From positions 48,014-112,013 of the forward strand of contig NZ_FMDF01000152.1 in NCBI RefSeq assembly GCF_900091955.1: 64,000 bases of DNA, read 5' to 3'. The stretch is from Streptomyces sp. Ncost-T10-10d (lineage in GTDB: Bacteria; Actinomycetota; Actinomycetes; Streptomycetales; Streptomycetaceae). Under the pieces are notes generated by a model. That model made no database searches, was not told where the DNA came from, and saw only the letters and a list, made by a program, of their open reading frames with translations. The position numbers and the translations under genes were made by a program. Shown piece after piece: positions 1 to 8,137 of the stretch. The stretch's first letter is position 1, and the number at the start of each line of letters is the position of its first letter.

Positions 1-2
1 CG

Positions 3-818
3 CCCGACCGCGCCGCCGAACTGGTAGCGCTCTTCCCGAACGCCGAGTTCGTCGTGCAGCGCGGCGCCGCGCACTTCCCCTGGCTGGACGACCCGGGTGC
101 CTTCGTCCGTACGGTCAACGCCTTCCTCGATCCGGAAGTGCTCAGCGTGCAGGCCGGTGGCACACGGCTCGCCTACCGGGTATGGGGGGATCCGTCGGCG
201 CCGCCCGTCGTGCTCGTCCATGGCCGCGGCGGCGACAGCAGGACCTGGACCGAGATCGCCGAACGCCTGGCCGATGAACACCGGGTGTACGCATTCGACT
301 TCCGCGGGCACGGCCTCAGCGACTGGCCCGGCCGCTACTCCTTCGAGCTGTTCCGGGACGATCTGCACGCCTTTCTGGAGGCTCGCAACCTGGCGGGCGC
401 CACGGTGGTCGGACACTCCATGGGCGCCGCTGCCGCCTATCTGCTCGCCGAGCAGGAACCCGGACTGATCGGTCGGCTGGTGCTGGAGGAGGTCCCGCCG
501 CCGTTCCCGCTCGACCCGCCACGAGGCCCCGTCGAACGGCCCGACGAGGGGCTGGACTTCGACTGGCAAGTGGTGCCGTCGACCAACGCCCAGCTGAACG
601 AACCGGACCCGGAGGGTCGGGAACGCCTCGGCGAGATCACCGCCCCGACCCTCGTCATCGGCGGCGGCCCCACCAGCCAGATCGCCCAGGACCGGCTGGT
701 CTGGATGGCGGGACGGATACCCCGTGGCCGCTTCGTCACCATCGAGGCCGGACACCTCGTCCACACCGCGAAGCCGGAAGAATTCCTCGCGGAGCTACGG
801 TCGTTCGGTCTGGTCTGA
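3..818 (+). CDS. Tandem alpha/beta-hydrolase fusion, 5' end outside the window
   Basis: The open frame enters from the left edge (first full codon at 3) with no stop, so an internal ATG at 54 is unlikely to be the real start. The first ~40 visible residues (PDRAAELVALFPNAEF..., then GAAHFPWLDDP...FVRTVNAFL) look like the C-terminal helix and catalytic-His loop of one alpha/beta-hydrolase. Directly after it a second complete hydrolase begins: oxyanion region VLVHGRGG, nucleophile elbow GHSMGA, C-terminal His in EAGHLVH. The expected acid after LVIGGG is not obvious. The protein is therefore probably a two-hydrolase fusion. It converges on the FAD hydroxylase of the pigment cluster (28-bp gap) and need not belong to that cluster. 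Substrate unknown. Confidence 0.8.
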   Translation, partial: PDRAAELVALFPNAEFVVQRGAAHFPWLDDPGAFVRTVNAFLDPEVLSVQAGGTRLAYRVWGDPSAPPVVLVHGRGGDSRTWTEIAERLADEHRVYAFDFRGHGLSDWPGRYSFELFRDDLHAFLEARNLAGATVVGHSMGAAAAYLLAEQEPGLIGRLVLEEVPPPFPLDPPRGPVERPDEGLDFDWQVVPSTNAQLNEPDPEGRERLGEITAPTLVIGGGPTSQIAQDRLVWMAGRIPRGRFVTIEAGHLVHTAKPEEFLAELRSFGLV

Positions 819-846
819 CGCATTCCCCGGGTGCTCAGCGACAGGG

Positions 847-2475
847 TCAGGTCCGGTGCAGCAGGGAGGTCAGGACCTCGTGGAGGGTGGCCTCGGCGTC
901 GGCCACGGAACCCGTCGACCGCCAGGCCACGAAGCCGTCGGGACGCACCAGCACGGCGCCTTCGGGCGTCGTGCCGTGGATCTCGGCCCAGTCGGCCCCG
1001 TTCTCCGGCTCCAGATCGGCGCCCGGGCCGATGCCGTACGCCTGGAGCCGGACCGAAAGGCGGTCGGCGACCCGCGCCGCCGCCCGCCGCCACGTCACGT
1101 CCTCACCGTCGGTGAGCAGCACGAGGGTGCGCTCGTACAGATCCAGTGTGGACTTGCGATCACCGGTCTGACGTACCCACAGATGCGGTGCACGGCTGCC
1201 GGGTTGACCGTTCAACTGCATTCCCTGCGGCACCACCGGCTGCTGCGGATCGGCACCCAGCACGGCGCCGCGGGCATAGCGGTAGCCCAGTGCCACGGTG
1301 AGCATGCCGCCCTGTTTCCCGCCGCCCACGCCCGGCGCCGCCGCGTATCCCGGGTGGCTGTGCTCGCTGGAGCGCGCCGAGGCCCGTGCGCTCGTCGCCT
1401 GCGCCACCGGAAGCCGCTCCGCCTCGTATGTGTCCAGCAGACCCGGGCCGGCCTCGCCCCTGAGTACCATGGCGAGCTTCCAGGCCAGGTTGTGTGCGTC
1501 CTGGATGCCGGTGTTGGAGCCGAACGCCCCGGTCGGGGACATCTCATGGGCCGAGTCCCCGGCGAGGAAGACCCTGCCGGACGCGTACCGCTCCGCGACC
1601 CGCTCCGCGGCGTGCCACGGGGCCTTGCCGGTGATCTCGATGTCGATGTCCGCAGCGCCGACCGCCGTACGGATGTGCTCGGCACACCGCTCGTCGGTGA
1701 AGTCCTCCAGAGTTTCGCCCAGTTGGGGCTGCCACGGCGCGTGGAACACCCACTCCTTCTCGTTGTCCACCGGCAACAGGGCGCCGTCCGCAGCGGGGTT
1801 GGTCAGATAGCAGACGATGAAGCGCCGGTCACCCACTACATCGGCGAGCTGCCGGGAGCGGAACGTGATGCTCACGTTGTGGAAGAGATCACCGGGCCCG
1901 GTCCGGTCGATGCGCAGCTGCTCACGGATGGGGCTGCGCGGCCCGTCGGCCGCGATGAGGTAGTCCGCACGCACACTGATGTGCTCTCCGGTCTCCCGGT
2001 TCTTGAGTGTTGCGTCCACTCCCGACCCGTCCTGGTCGAAGCTCTGCATCTCGGTGGAGAACCGCAGGTCCCCGCCCTGTTCACGGGCCAGCTTCACCAG
2101 CACGGGTTCCAGATCGTTCTGGCTGCACAGACACCAGCCGGCCGGGCTGAAACGGGCGAGTCCGCCACCCGGGTCGATCTCCTTGAACAGCCACTCCTGG
2201 TCGTCCCCGGTGAGCGAGCCGGCTTGCAGGATGCCGTGGTTGTCGGCGAGGACCGAGGCCGCCTCCCGGATGCCCGGCTCCGCACCCGCCGTGCGGAACA
2301 CCTCCATCGTGCGCACGTTGTTGCCGCGTCCGCGAGGATGTGTCGAGGTGGATCGGTGCTTCTCGACCAGTAGATGCTCGATGCCGAGCCGACCGAGGAA
2401 AAGTGAGGTGGACAGGCCCACCAAGGAGCCGCCCACGATGAGGACCGGTACGCGAATGTCGACGTTCTCGTTCAT
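847..2475 (-). CDS. FAD-dependent aromatic polyketide hydroxylase (WhiE ORF VIII type)
   Basis: 542-residue flavoprotein monooxygenase of the PheA/TfdB/RdmE class, which uses NAD(P)H and O2 to hydroxylate an aromatic ring. Visible: N-terminal Rossmann motif VLIVGGSLVGLSTSLFLGR, a DG motif (IAADGPRSPIR) mid-protein, the second FAD motif GRVFLAGDSAHEMSPTGAFG, and a C-terminal thioredoxin-like tail ending VLVRPDGFVAWRS. The ATG at 2475 is chosen because GGAG lies 6 nt upstream and the FAD motif starts a few residues in; a longer frame reaches 2550. It is transcribed divergently from the PKS operon across a ~270-bp gap, the arrangement known for whiE ORF VIII, so a late tailoring role in spore-pigment synthesis is inferred. 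Confidence 0.9.
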   Translation of the reverse strand: MNENVDIRVPVLIVGGSLVGLSTSLFLGRLGIEHLLVEKHRSTSTHPRGRGNNVRTMEVFRTAGAEPGIREAASVLADNHGILQAGSLTGDDQEWLFKEIDPGGGLARFSPAGWCLCSQNDLEPVLVKLAREQGGDLRFSTEMQSFDQDGSGVDATLKNRETGEHISVRADYLIAADGPRSPIREQLRIDRTGPGDLFHNVSITFRSRQLADVVGDRRFIVCYLTNPAADGALLPVDNEKEWVFHAPWQPQLGETLEDFTDERCAEHIRTAVGAADIDIEITGKAPWHAAERVAERYASGRVFLAGDSAHEMSPTGAFGSNTGIQDAHNLAWKLAMVLRGEAGPGLLDTYEAERLPVAQATSARASARSSEHSHPGYAAAPGVGGGKQGGMLTVALGYRYARGAVLGADPQQPVVPQGMQLNGQPGSRAPHLWVRQTGDRKSTLDLYERTLVLLTDGEDVTWRRAAARVADRLSVRLQAYGIGPGADLEPENGADWAEIHGTTPEGAVLVRPDGFVAWRSTGSVADAEATLHEVLTSLLHRT

Positions 2476-2742
2476 CAGTTGCTCCAGCTCGGAAGCCGTT
2501 CGGATGCATTGTTCAATGCCCTTGTCGGAGCGGTTCGGACGGCCGCTCACCTGAACGGTTCATAAATCTCGCGCCACCCGGACCAGCGTTTCACGATCGG
2601 TCACGGAGACGATGCCCGCGGTCACGGGGGCGGACCGACCATGTCCGCCGGGAGAGTCCCCGCTCCGAATCCACTCGCCAACCGACGGTTGACGGCATGC
2701 CACCCGGCCTGACCCCGAAACTGTCTCGAAGGAGATCGAAAG

Positions 2743-3864
2743 ATGACCACCACCCTCTCGGAACGGATCTCCCAGTCCGCCTTCGACGGTTCCAGGCTGC
2801 GTGTGGTTCTGCTGCTGGACCTGTACGACGGGGCCCAGAAGCAGTTCCTGGAGGCGTATGAGCACCTGCGCAATCAGGTGGCATCCGTCCCCGGGCACAT
2901 CAGCGACCAGCTGTGCCAGTCCATCGAGAACCCCTCCCAGTGGCTGATCACCAGCGAGTGGGAGAGCGCACCGCCGTTCCTCGCCTGGGTGAACAGTGAG
3001 GAGCACGTCGCGACGGTCCAGCCGCTGCACAGCTGCGTACGCAACACCCGTTCGCTGCGCTTCAGCGTGCTGCGGGAGACCGGCAAGGCGTTCGAGCTGG
3101 CGCCCGAGGCGGCCAAGGGCCGCCTGCAGGCGTCACCCCGGCTGGGTGACGGGGTGGTGCGGCACGCGCTCACCTTCACCGTCAAGCCGGGAACAGAGGA
3201 CATCGTGGCGAAGATCCTGGCCGATTACGAGTCCCCGAAAGCTCGTGTCGACCAAGACACCCGACTGCGCCGCACTTCGCTCTTCATGCACGGAAACCGC
3301 GTCGTACGGGCGGTCGAGGTCGAGGGCGACCTCCTCGCGGCCCTGCGGCACGTCGCCCGGCAGCCCGAGGTCAGGGCCGTCGAAGAGGCCATCAACCCGT
3401 ACCTGGAACAGGACCGGGACCTCAACGACCCGGACTCCGCCCGGATGTTCTTCACCCGAGCGGCGCTCCCGACGGTCCACCACGTGACCGCGGGCCGGCA
3501 CAAGGCCGAGAACATCCGTCGGCACGCACTCTTCTACCAGGCCAAGGAGGGCTGCGGCATGGCACTCGCCCGGCTGCTCGCCGGCCATGACGAGGAGGCG
3601 GCCGAGGACCCGGCGAGCATCATCGACAGCAGCACCATCTTCCAACGCGACGACGTCGTCGTCCGCCTCCTCGAAGCGGTCGAACCGATCGACGCGCAGC
3701 CGGCCCAGGCGGTCGGCATCGACGGCCCCGGCAAGGTGGCCAGACTCGGACGCCTCCTCGACGGCGGCGCGAATGCCGTGCCCACGACCGAGCAGGGGAT
3801 CCCGCACTTCCTTACGGAGTCCGAGATGACCCTGATCACGGATCGGCAGACCACGGAGTCCTGA
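2743..3864 (+). CDS. SchA/CurD-like domain protein (WhiE ORF I type)
   Basis: First gene of the rightward polyketide operon, 373 residues. The N-terminal ~110 residues resemble an antibiotic-biosynthesis-monooxygenase (ABM-like) dimeric barrel (LLLDLYDGAQKQFLEAYEHL..., QWLITSEWES). The remainder matches the SchA/CurD-type proteins found at the head of spore-pigment clusters (repeated segments starting HALTF and HALFY). Family members sit next to whiE-type minimal PKS genes; their biochemical role is not established. The start has a GGAG-type site (AAGGAGATCGAAAG) before ATG. A 76-bp gap separates it from the cupin gene, and the two are probably co-transcribed. Confidence 0.85.
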   Translation: MTTTLSERISQSAFDGSRLRVVLLLDLYDGAQKQFLEAYEHLRNQVASVPGHISDQLCQSIENPSQWLITSEWESAPPFLAWVNSEEHVATVQPLHSCVRNTRSLRFSVLRETGKAFELAPEAAKGRLQASPRLGDGVVRHALTFTVKPGTEDIVAKILADYESPKARVDQDTRLRRTSLFMHGNRVVRAVEVEGDLLAALRHVARQPEVRAVEEAINPYLEQDRDLNDPDSARMFFTRAALPTVHHVTAGRHKAENIRRHALFYQAKEGCGMALARLLAGHDEEAAEDPASIIDSSTIFQRDDVVVRLLEAVEPIDAQPAQAVGIDGPGKVARLGRLLDGGANAVPTTEQGIPHFLTESEMTLITDRQTTES

Positions 3865-3940
3865 ATCGCGCATCCGCACCCTGGGGGGTTCTCGCTCAAC
3901 CCGTCATCACAACGCGCAATGCGCCAGGAGGAAAGCAGTC

Positions 3941-4375
3941 ATGACCATGCACCGGCCACGCATCGTGGACCTCAGCGAGACGCAGCCCAACCGCAGGCGC
4001 GGAGGCGACCTTCGCGCCATGCTCACGCCTACGGCCGTGGGAGCCACCAGCGGATTCATGGGGCTGGCCATCGTTCAGCCCGGCGACCGCATCGGCGAGC
4101 ATTACCACCCGTACTCCGAGGAGTTCGTGTACGTCGTGAACGGTCTCCTGGAGGTGGATCTGGACGGTGAACCGCACCGGATGCGGCCCGACCAGGGCCT
4201 GCTGATCCCTCCCCATGTACGCCACCGATTCCGAAACGTGGGCGACGTCGAGGCACGCATGGTCTTCCACCTCGGCCCCCTCGCCCCGCGCCCGGAACTC
4301 GGCCACGTCGACACAGAGCACACGGAGTCCGGCGAGGGCATCGCGCCGCCGGAACGAACGGAGACCGTCTCATGA
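3941..4375 (+). CDS. Cupin-domain polyketide biosynthesis protein (WhiE ORF II type)
   Basis: A 144-residue single-domain cupin. Metal-binding motif 1 is visible as GEHYHPYSEEFVYVVNG (His-x-His...Glu), and motif 2 as a later PPHVRHRFRN with a His. Cupins of this position in whiE/cur/sch clusters are assumed to act on the nascent or released polyketide, but no reaction is firmly assigned. AGGAGGAAAGCAGTC precedes ATG at 3941, supporting this start rather than an upstream one. The last 4 bases overlap the KS-alpha ATG (ATGA), indicating translational coupling to the ketosynthase. Confidence 0.85.
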   Translation: MTMHRPRIVDLSETQPNRRRGGDLRAMLTPTAVGATSGFMGLAIVQPGDRIGEHYHPYSEEFVYVVNGLLEVDLDGEPHRMRPDQGLLIPPHVRHRFRNVGDVEARMVFHLGPLAPRPELGHVDTEHTESGEGIAPPERTETVS

Positions 4376-5640
4376 CCCGCCGCGTGGGGGTCACCGGTGT
4401 CGGCGTCGTGGCCCCCGGCGGCATCGGCGCACCGGCCTTCTGGGACCTCCTCGCGAACGGACGCACCGCCACCCGGGGCATCACGCTCTTCGACCCGGCC
4501 GGCTTCCGCTCCCGCATCGCCGCCGAGTGCGACTTCGACCCGGCGGCGCACGGACTGGACGCGGACCAGGTCGCCAGGTCGGACCGGTACGTCCAGTTCG
4601 CGATGGTTGCCGCCAGGGAGGCACTCGGTGACGCGGGCCTCGACCCGGAGAAGGTGGACCCCTGGCGGATGGGTGTGTCGCTGGGCACCGCGGTCGGCGG
4701 AACCACCCGACTGGAGCACGACTATGTCGCCGTCAGCGGCAGCGGCGCCCGCTGGGATGTCGACCACCGGCCGGCCGGTCCGCATCTGGAGCGAGCCTTT
4801 TCACCCAGCTCCCTCGCCTCGGCGGTGGCCGAACAGGTCGGCGCGCACGGCCCTGTGCAGACCGTCTCCACGGGCTGCACCTCCGGTCTAGACGCGATCG
4901 GGTACGCCTTCCACTCCATCGAGGAAGGCCGCGTCGACGTCTGCATCGCAGGGGCTTCCGACTCACCGATCACCCCGATCACGGTGGCGTGCTTCGACGC
5001 GATCAAGGCCACCTCCGCGAACAACGACGACCCGGAACATGCCTCCAGGCCGTTCGACTCCCGCCGCGACGGCTTCGTCATGGGCGAGGGCGGAGCGGTG
5101 CTCGTGCTGGAGGAGCTGGAGCACGCCCGAGCCCGGGGCGCGACCGTGTACTGCGAGATCGCGGGCTACGCCACCTTCGGCAACGCCTACCACATGACCG
5201 GGCTGACCCCCGAAGGGCTGGAGATGGCCGAGGCGATCAACCGGGCCCTCGACCACGCCCGCATGGACGGCTCGCAGATCGATTACGTCAACGCGCACGG
5301 CTCGGGCACCAAGCAGAACGACCGGCACGAGACGGCCGCCGTGAAGCGGGCACTGGGCGCGCACGCCTACGACGTACCGATGAGTTCGATCAAGTCCATG
5401 GTCGGCCACTCGCTGGGGGCGATCGGGGCCATAGAGATCGCCGCCTGCGTACTCGCCCTGGTCCACCAGACGGTGCCGCCGACGGCGAACTACGAGAGCC
5501 CGGACCCGGAGTGTGACCTCGACTACGTGCCACGCACCGCACGTCCCCTGAAGCTGCGCAGCGTCCTCTCGGTCGGCAGCGGGTTCGGCGGCTTCCAATC
5601 CGCGGTGGCCTTGACGAGAACAGGTGGGAGGACACCATGA
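4372..5640 (+). CDS. Type II PKS ketosynthase alpha (WhiE ORF III type)
   Basis: A 422-residue beta-ketoacyl synthase, the condensing half of the KS-alpha/KS-beta heterodimer that builds the pigment poly-beta-ketone chain on the ACP. The nucleophile is Cys169 in VSTGCTSGLDA. The two catalytic His lie in NAHGSGTKQND and MVGHSLGAIGA, and the acyltransferase-like GHS motif is the latter. N-terminal RVGVTGVGVVAPGG and C-terminal VLSVGSGFGGFQSA are typical of the family. It overlaps the cupin gene by 4 bp and the KS-beta gene by 4 bp (ATGA), so the minimal PKS is one translationally coupled unit. Confidence 0.95.
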   Translation: MTRRVGVTGVGVVAPGGIGAPAFWDLLANGRTATRGITLFDPAGFRSRIAAECDFDPAAHGLDADQVARSDRYVQFAMVAAREALGDAGLDPEKVDPWRMGVSLGTAVGGTTRLEHDYVAVSGSGARWDVDHRPAGPHLERAFSPSSLASAVAEQVGAHGPVQTVSTGCTSGLDAIGYAFHSIEEGRVDVCIAGASDSPITPITVACFDAIKATSANNDDPEHASRPFDSRRDGFVMGEGGAVLVLEELEHARARGATVYCEIAGYATFGNAYHMTGLTPEGLEMAEAINRALDHARMDGSQIDYVNAHGSGTKQNDRHETAAVKRALGAHAYDVPMSSIKSMVGHSLGAIGAIEIAACVLALVHQTVPPTANYESPDPECDLDYVPRTARPLKLRSVLSVGSGFGGFQSAVALTRTGGRTP

Positions 5641-6887
5641 AAACCCGTAGAGCGCGGCGCACCGTAGTCACCGGTATCGGTGTCGTCGCCCCCAACGGCA
5701 CCAACACCGAAGCCTTCTGGAAGAGGACGCACGAAGGGATCAGCGTCCTCGACCGGGTCACCCGCGAGGGGTGCGAGCAGCTTCCGCTGCGGGTCGCGGG
5801 CGAGGTGCGGGGCTTCGAGGCGGCGGAGCTGATCGAAGAGCGCTTCATCGTCCAGACCGACCGGTTCACGCATTTCGCGATGGCCGCCGCGGACATCGCG
5901 CTGGACGACGCCCGGCTGGGCCGCGCCGACTACGAGGATTCGCCCTTCGACGTCGGCGTGGTGACCGCTGCCGGGTCCGGTGGCGGCGAATTCGGCCAGC
6001 GGGAACTCCAACGGCTGTGGGGACAGGGATCCACCTACGTGGGTCCGTACCAGTCCATCGCCTGGTTCTATGCCGCCAGCACCGGACAGATCTCGATCCG
6101 TGGCGGCTTCAAGGGGCCGTGCGCGGTCGTGGCCAGCGACGAAGCGGGCGGTCTGGATGCGCTGGCGCATGCCGCCCGTTCGATCCGCCGCGGTACCGAA
6201 GCGGTGGTGGTCGGCGCGGCCGAGGCGCCGCTGGCGCCCTACTCGGTCGTCTGCCAGCTCGGGTACGAGGACCTGAGCACCCGAGACGACCCCACCCGCG
6301 CCTACCGGCCGTTCACCTCGGACGCCTGCGGCTTCGTGCCGGCCGAAGGCGGCGCCATGCTGGTGGTCGAGGAGGAGCAGTCGGCCCGTCGGCGCGGGGC
6401 CCGTGTCCGGGCCGAAGTCGCCGGGCATGCCGCCACGTTCACCGGAGCGGCCCGGTGGGAGGAGTCCCGGGAGGGCCTCGCCCAGGCGATCATCGGTGCC
6501 CTGCGGGAGGCCGACTGCGCGCCGGACGAGATCGACGTCGTCTTCGCGGACGCCCTCGGCGTACCGGCGGCCGACCGCGCCGAGGCGCTCGCGATTGCGG
6601 ACGCACTCGGTGCGCACGGCCGACAGGTACCGGTGACAGCGCCCAAGAGCGGCATCGGGCGTGCCTACTGCGGTGCGCCGGTGCTGGATGTGGCCGCTGC
6701 CGTGCTCTCCATGGAGAACGCGCTGATACCGCCCACCCCCAACGTCTTCGACGTGTGCCACGACCTCGATGTGGTCACCGGCCAGGCGCGCCCCGCGGAA
6801 CTGCGGACGGCGCTCGTGCTCAGCCGCGGGCTCATGGGCTCGAACGCGGCGATGGTGCTGCGGCGCCCCACCGACATCCAAGTGTGA
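5637..6887 (+). CDS. Type II PKS chain-length factor / KS-beta (WhiE ORF IV type)
   Basis: A 416-residue KS-fold protein that pairs with KS-alpha and sets chain length. It aligns end to end with the neighbouring KS-alpha, but the nucleophile position (residue 169) reads VASDEAGGLDA: Glu replaces Cys, where most chain-length factors carry Gln. The second catalytic-His region (TAPKSGIGRAYCGAP) also lacks the KS-alpha GHS signature. N-terminus RTVVTGIGVVAPNG. It starts 4 bp inside KS-alpha and is followed after 16 bp by the ACP gene. A decarboxylating or structural priming role follows from family knowledge, not from the sequence alone. Confidence 0.93.
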   Translation: MKTRRARRTVVTGIGVVAPNGTNTEAFWKRTHEGISVLDRVTREGCEQLPLRVAGEVRGFEAAELIEERFIVQTDRFTHFAMAAADIALDDARLGRADYEDSPFDVGVVTAAGSGGGEFGQRELQRLWGQGSTYVGPYQSIAWFYAASTGQISIRGGFKGPCAVVASDEAGGLDALAHAARSIRRGTEAVVVGAAEAPLAPYSVVCQLGYEDLSTRDDPTRAYRPFTSDACGFVPAEGGAMLVVEEEQSARRRGARVRAEVAGHAATFTGAARWEESREGLAQAIIGALREADCAPDEIDVVFADALGVPAADRAEALAIADALGAHGRQVPVTAPKSGIGRAYCGAPVLDVAAAVLSMENALIPPTPNVFDVCHDLDVVTGQARPAELRTALVLSRGLMGSNAAMVLRRPTDIQV

Positions 6888-6903
6888 GTAAGGAGAAGTC
6901 CTC

Positions 6904-7161
6904 ATGACCGACCGACTGACCTACACGGAACTCGCCGTCCTGATGAAGAAGGGTGCCGGACTCACCGTCGACCCGCGGGACATGGAGAAGCGCCCCGGGT
7001 CCGCCTTCGACGAGTTCGGCCTCGACTCGCTCGGCCTTCTCGGCATCGTGGGCGTGCTGGAGAACCGGCACGGCCGGGCGCTGCCGGCAGATGCCGACCG
7101 CTGCAAGACCCCCCAGGAATTCCTCGACCTCGTCAACACCACCCTCATGACTGGAGCCTGA
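6904..7161 (+). CDS. Acyl carrier protein (WhiE ORF V type)
   Basis: An 85-residue ACP. Ser42 in the FGLDSLGLLG motif is the 4'-phosphopantetheine attachment site, and the surrounding helix-II sequence (DSLGLLGIVGVLENRHG) is characteristic. It carries the growing polyketide between KS-alpha/KS-beta and the cyclases. TAAGGAGAAGTCCTC precedes the ATG. The stop (7159-7161) is one base from the GTG of the aromatase/cyclase gene, so the two are tightly coupled. Confidence 0.95.
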   Translation: MTDRLTYTELAVLMKKGAGLTVDPRDMEKRPGSAFDEFGLDSLGLLGIVGVLENRHGRALPADADRCKTPQEFLDLVNTTLMTGA

Positions 7162-7162
7162 A

Positions 7163-7642
7163 GTGTCCGGACACACCGAGAACGAGATCACCATCGCCGC
7201 CCCCCTGGACCTCGTCTGGGACGTGACGAATGATCTGGAGAACTGGCCGCGGCTGTTCAGTGAGTACTCCGCGGTCGAAGTCATCGAACGGGATGGCGAC
7301 AGCACGACGTTCCGCCTGACCATGCACCCCGACGAGAACGACAAGGTCTGGAGCTGGGTCTCCGAGCGGACCGTCGACCGCGCCGCACGCACGGTCCGTG
7401 CCCGCCGTGTCGAGCCGGGCCCGTTCCAGCACATGAACATCCGGTGGGAGTACTCGGAGGTCCCCGGCGGTACGAAGATGCGCTGGTCCCAGGAATTCGC
7501 GATGCGGCCCGACGCCCCCGTCGACGACGCGTGGATGACCGACAACATCAACCGCAACTCCAAGGTCCAGATGGAGCTCATCCGGGACAAGATCGAGCAG
7601 CGCGCCCGGGAGCGCCGTACCGCCTCGGTCTCCGCCGGCTGA
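7163..7642 (+). CDS. Polyketide aromatase/cyclase, SRPBCC family (WhiE ORF VI type)
   Basis: A 159-residue single START/SRPBCC domain protein of the TcmN/WhiE aromatase-cyclase family, which folds and aromatises the first ring of the nascent chain. Visible family features: N-terminal ENEITIAAPLDLVWDVTNDL (substrate-helix entrance), the WPRLFSEY segment, and the C-terminal amphipathic helix QMELIRDKIEQRARERR. It is a mono-domain form as in spore-pigment clusters rather than the didomain form of reduced polyketides. GTG start at 7163, one base after the ACP stop. Confidence 0.9.
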   Translation: MSGHTENEITIAAPLDLVWDVTNDLENWPRLFSEYSAVEVIERDGDSTTFRLTMHPDENDKVWSWVSERTVDRAARTVRARRVEPGPFQHMNIRWEYSEVPGGTKMRWSQEFAMRPDAPVDDAWMTDNINRNSKVQMELIRDKIEQRARERRTASVSAG

Positions 7643-7718
7643 CCAGCCGTCCGCCCACGACCCGCCGCCCGGCCGCAGGGCCGGGCGGCCGGGCCGGGAA
7701 CCAGAAAGGCATCCCACG

Positions 7719-8051
7719 ATGCACCACGCTCTGATCGTCGCCCGGATGGCGCCGGGTTCGGCGCCGGACATCGCCGAGCTGTTCGCCGCCTCCGACAGCA
7801 CTGAACTGCCGCACCTCGTCGGCGTCACCAGGCGCAAGCTCTTCCAGTTCGGCGACGTCTATCTGCACCTGATCGAATCGGACCGTCCGCCGGGTCCCGA
7901 GATCGCCAAGGTGACGCGGCACCCGGCGTTCAAGGACATCAGCGACAAGCTCACCGCATATGTGAGCGCGTACGACCCGAAGACCTGGCGCAGCCCCAAG
8001 GACGCCATGGCCCACGAGTTCTACCGGTGGGAGCGCGGCACCACCGCTTGA
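7719..8051 (+). CDS. TcmI-family type II polyketide cyclase (WhiE ORF VII type)
   Basis: A 110-residue member of the TcmI cyclase family (dimeric ferredoxin-like fold) expected to close later rings of the pigment. Motifs: MHHALIVARMAPGSAPDIAELF at the N-terminus, TRRKLFQFGDVYLHLIES in the middle, and the ending EFYRWER. It lies 76 bp after the aromatase gene and is followed immediately by a strong hairpin terminator, marking the end of the rightward pigment operon. Confidence 0.9.
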   Translation: MHHALIVARMAPGSAPDIAELFAASDSTELPHLVGVTRRKLFQFGDVYLHLIESDRPPGPEIAKVTRHPAFKDISDKLTAYVSAYDPKTWRSPKDAMAHEFYRWERGTTA

Positions 8052-8057
8052 GACGGA

Positions 8058-8101
8058 AAATCGCCCCGGGTCCGGCCGAATGGCCGGACCCGGGGCGATT
8101 T
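8058..8101. terminator. Bidirectional hairpin terminator of the pigment operon
   Basis: Perfect 20-bp inverted repeat: arm AAATCGCCCCGGGTCCGGCC at 8058-8077, loop GAAT at 8078-8081, matching arm at 8082-8101. The stem begins with AAA and ends with TTT, so it can work on both strands. It sits between the cyclase stop and the convergent methyltransferase stop. Confidence 0.9.
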
Positions 8102-8137
8102 CCCTTGTTCCCGGGGAAAGTTCGCCCGGCAGGAAGA

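Noticed and set aside
724..2373. Long plus-strand open frame of 549 codons
   Set aside because: It is the antisense shadow of the FAD hydroxylase; its translation has no domain, while the minus strand shows FAD motifs and a good ribosome-binding site.
5523..6905. 460-codon minus-strand frame opposite KS-beta
   Set aside because: KS-beta on the plus strand is unmistakable; the shadow has no motif.
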